A stretch of 64,000 nucleotides of DNA. It comes from Zeus faber (lineage: Eukaryota; Chordata; Actinopteri; Zeiformes; Zeidae). Each line of letters starts with the position of its first letter. Position 1 is the stretch's first letter. The position numbers and the translations under genes are program-made. The notes below the pieces were generated by a model that was not told the DNA's origin, made no database searches, and saw nothing but the letters and a program-made list of their open reading frames with translations. Of the stretch, positions 62,621 to 64,000 are shown piece after piece. The stretch lies in assembly GCA_960531495.1 (NCBI GenBank), contig OY482846.1, forward strand, positions 18,022,987-18,086,986. Direction: 5' to 3'.

Positions 62621-64000
62621 TTTCATACGGTTGTGCTTTTGTGTGTGCAGCTACAACTTCTGGAGGTTGTTTTCCTTGATTTGAATGGAACATCAAGCTG
62701 AAAATGCTGATGAACGTTGGAATTTCAGTTCTCAAGATGTTCAGAAAGTAATTACATAAAACATATCTGACCTAAAGGGACATTATTTTGAACCGTAACA
62801 GGACTTAAAACGTTTTAAGTAAATAAAGTAAATCTTTAGGAAACAGAGTAGAGTTGACTGAAAGATTATCCTTGTGTTTGAATGAATTGACCTAATAAGC
62901 CACATACTGAATGTGCTATCCAACAGTGGATACATTGAGAAATAAGTTCAAACGTGGTTAAATTTTGTGTGAAGAAATTTTTTATTTTTATGTATTTATT
63001 TAAAAAAGTGGAGCGTCCTTGTTTCAATTGTTTGATCAAAAATCATTAAGAAACTGTAGCCCTTGTACAAGTATAATCATTTTACATATCTTCTGTCACA
63101 ATGTGTGCTCAAAGACATAGAAATTGGGTAAAACATATTTCATGCTGACAAACACGTTGCTGTACAAAATTACAGCGGTATAATAAAAGTACATCGAGAC
63201 TAAAAAATACTTTTTTGATATTATAAAACACCCTAAAAACACTCTAAACAAAAAAAAACTGACCAAAAGTGGCGACATCCATTTCATGTGTATTTTTTTT
63301 TAGCTGTTTAAGTAACAATACGTGGTATTTTCGTATTCTTTACATTGTGAGTAAAAAAGGACTACAAAAACAGTACATAGCACTTCAATTCAAACACATT
63401 ACTCTTTCACATTAAATAAGTGTTTCACTTCCCAGTTTTAAAGTAATGTATAGAGGCACAATAATTAAATTAGGAGAAACTTTCACAACCGTTATTTTTT
63501 GGTCAACACCGTGTGTTATCACCAGCCGCACTTTTAATTCATGGACGGAGTCAAAATTTCCGCCGACCAACACAATAGCAACTAATACGTCCAGTACTCG
63601 CTTATCCACGCCCTCCCGTCTCGACGGTATAAGCAGTTTTTGGGGCCCGCATCACAAAATATACACCACACTGTTTATCACGGAGCTTAAGATAGAGACT
63701 GAGCACAACATGGCCTCAGTTTAATGATCTCCCTTACCTTCTAAATTCCTATCTCTCGCTATTATTCCCGCTAAGAACAATAATCCCATCGTTCCAAAAC
63801 ACTACTTATTCAATTTGTTGGGATAAACCAAAAAAAAAAATACAAAATAGTCACTTTGCTCAGTATCTTTCTCGGGAACAGGGACAATTGTGTCCTACAA
63901 AACATTACTTCTCTGTAAGTAAGTGTACTCCTGACGACAAACAATTCCCATAGTATTCAACAGAGACTTCCAGCGCTTTCGCGCAGGCCAGGGATTTGTA
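62621..64000. other. No recognisable gene
   Basis: AT-rich sequence. Two overlapping open frames on opposite strands (63446-63724 plus, 63412-63609 minus) have no domain or family I recognise. Low-complexity A and T runs are frequent to about 63300. The next gene would lie to the right. Confidence 0.4.

Overview
The window is vertebrate nuclear DNA, almost certainly from a teleost fish. It holds multi-exon genes with GT-AG introns and fish-type repeats: several Tc1-like transposons, a hAT element, non-LTR retrotransposon pieces, tRNA-headed SINE-like repeats and long (GT)n tracts. The species cannot be named from the sequence.

Layout. (1) 1-5592: the last three coding exons of a tau-tubulin kinase gene (ttbk2-like), plus strand, entering from the left edge. 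(2) 9443-10445: a complete four-exon churc1 (Churchill) gene, minus strand. (3) 10953-11450: a broken copy of the 5' end of znf106. (4) 14292-17883: a second, 5'-truncated and damaged copy of the ttbk2 3' half, then a one-exon relic of churc1 (about 18966-19018). (5) 20469-34196: the complete znf106, plus strand, 20 coding exons, 1183 codons. (6) 36045-46636: a complete calpain-3 gene (capn3), minus strand, 23 exons, 777 codons. (7) 48010-61251: nrbp1, plus strand, 17 coding exons, with one apparent 1-nt deletion. (8) 61252-64000: nrbp1 3' UTR and sequence with no recognisable gene.

The main structural feature is a tandem segmental duplication of [ttbk2 3' end - churc1 - znf106 5' end]. It left one intact flanking gene on each side (ttbk2 on the left, znf106 on the right) and a middle zone of decayed second copies. 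Homologous blocks run in the same order: 1-300 with 15751-16100; 1081-1724 with 17049-17545; 5404-5590 with 17682-17826; 5640-6225 with 18080-18540; 10388-10445 with 18966-19018; 10545-11230 with 20085-20945; 11360-11450 with 21632-21722. Repeats inserted afterwards have lengthened both copies.

The ttbk2/znf106/capn3 grouping matches the linkage of these genes on human 15q15. churc1 and nrbp1 lie on other human chromosomes, so their presence here reflects fish gene order. znf106 and capn3 converge (3' ends 1.85 kb apart). capn3 and nrbp1 diverge from a shared upstream region of about 1.4 kb. churc1 and the znf106 5' region are head to head over a compact ETS-containing promoter. capn3 and znf106 are both linked to muscle and neuromuscular function in mammals, nrbp1 is a pseudokinase adaptor, ttbk2 is a ciliogenesis kinase and churc1 a small zinc-binding protein. 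Nothing in the sequence shows that they act in one pathway.
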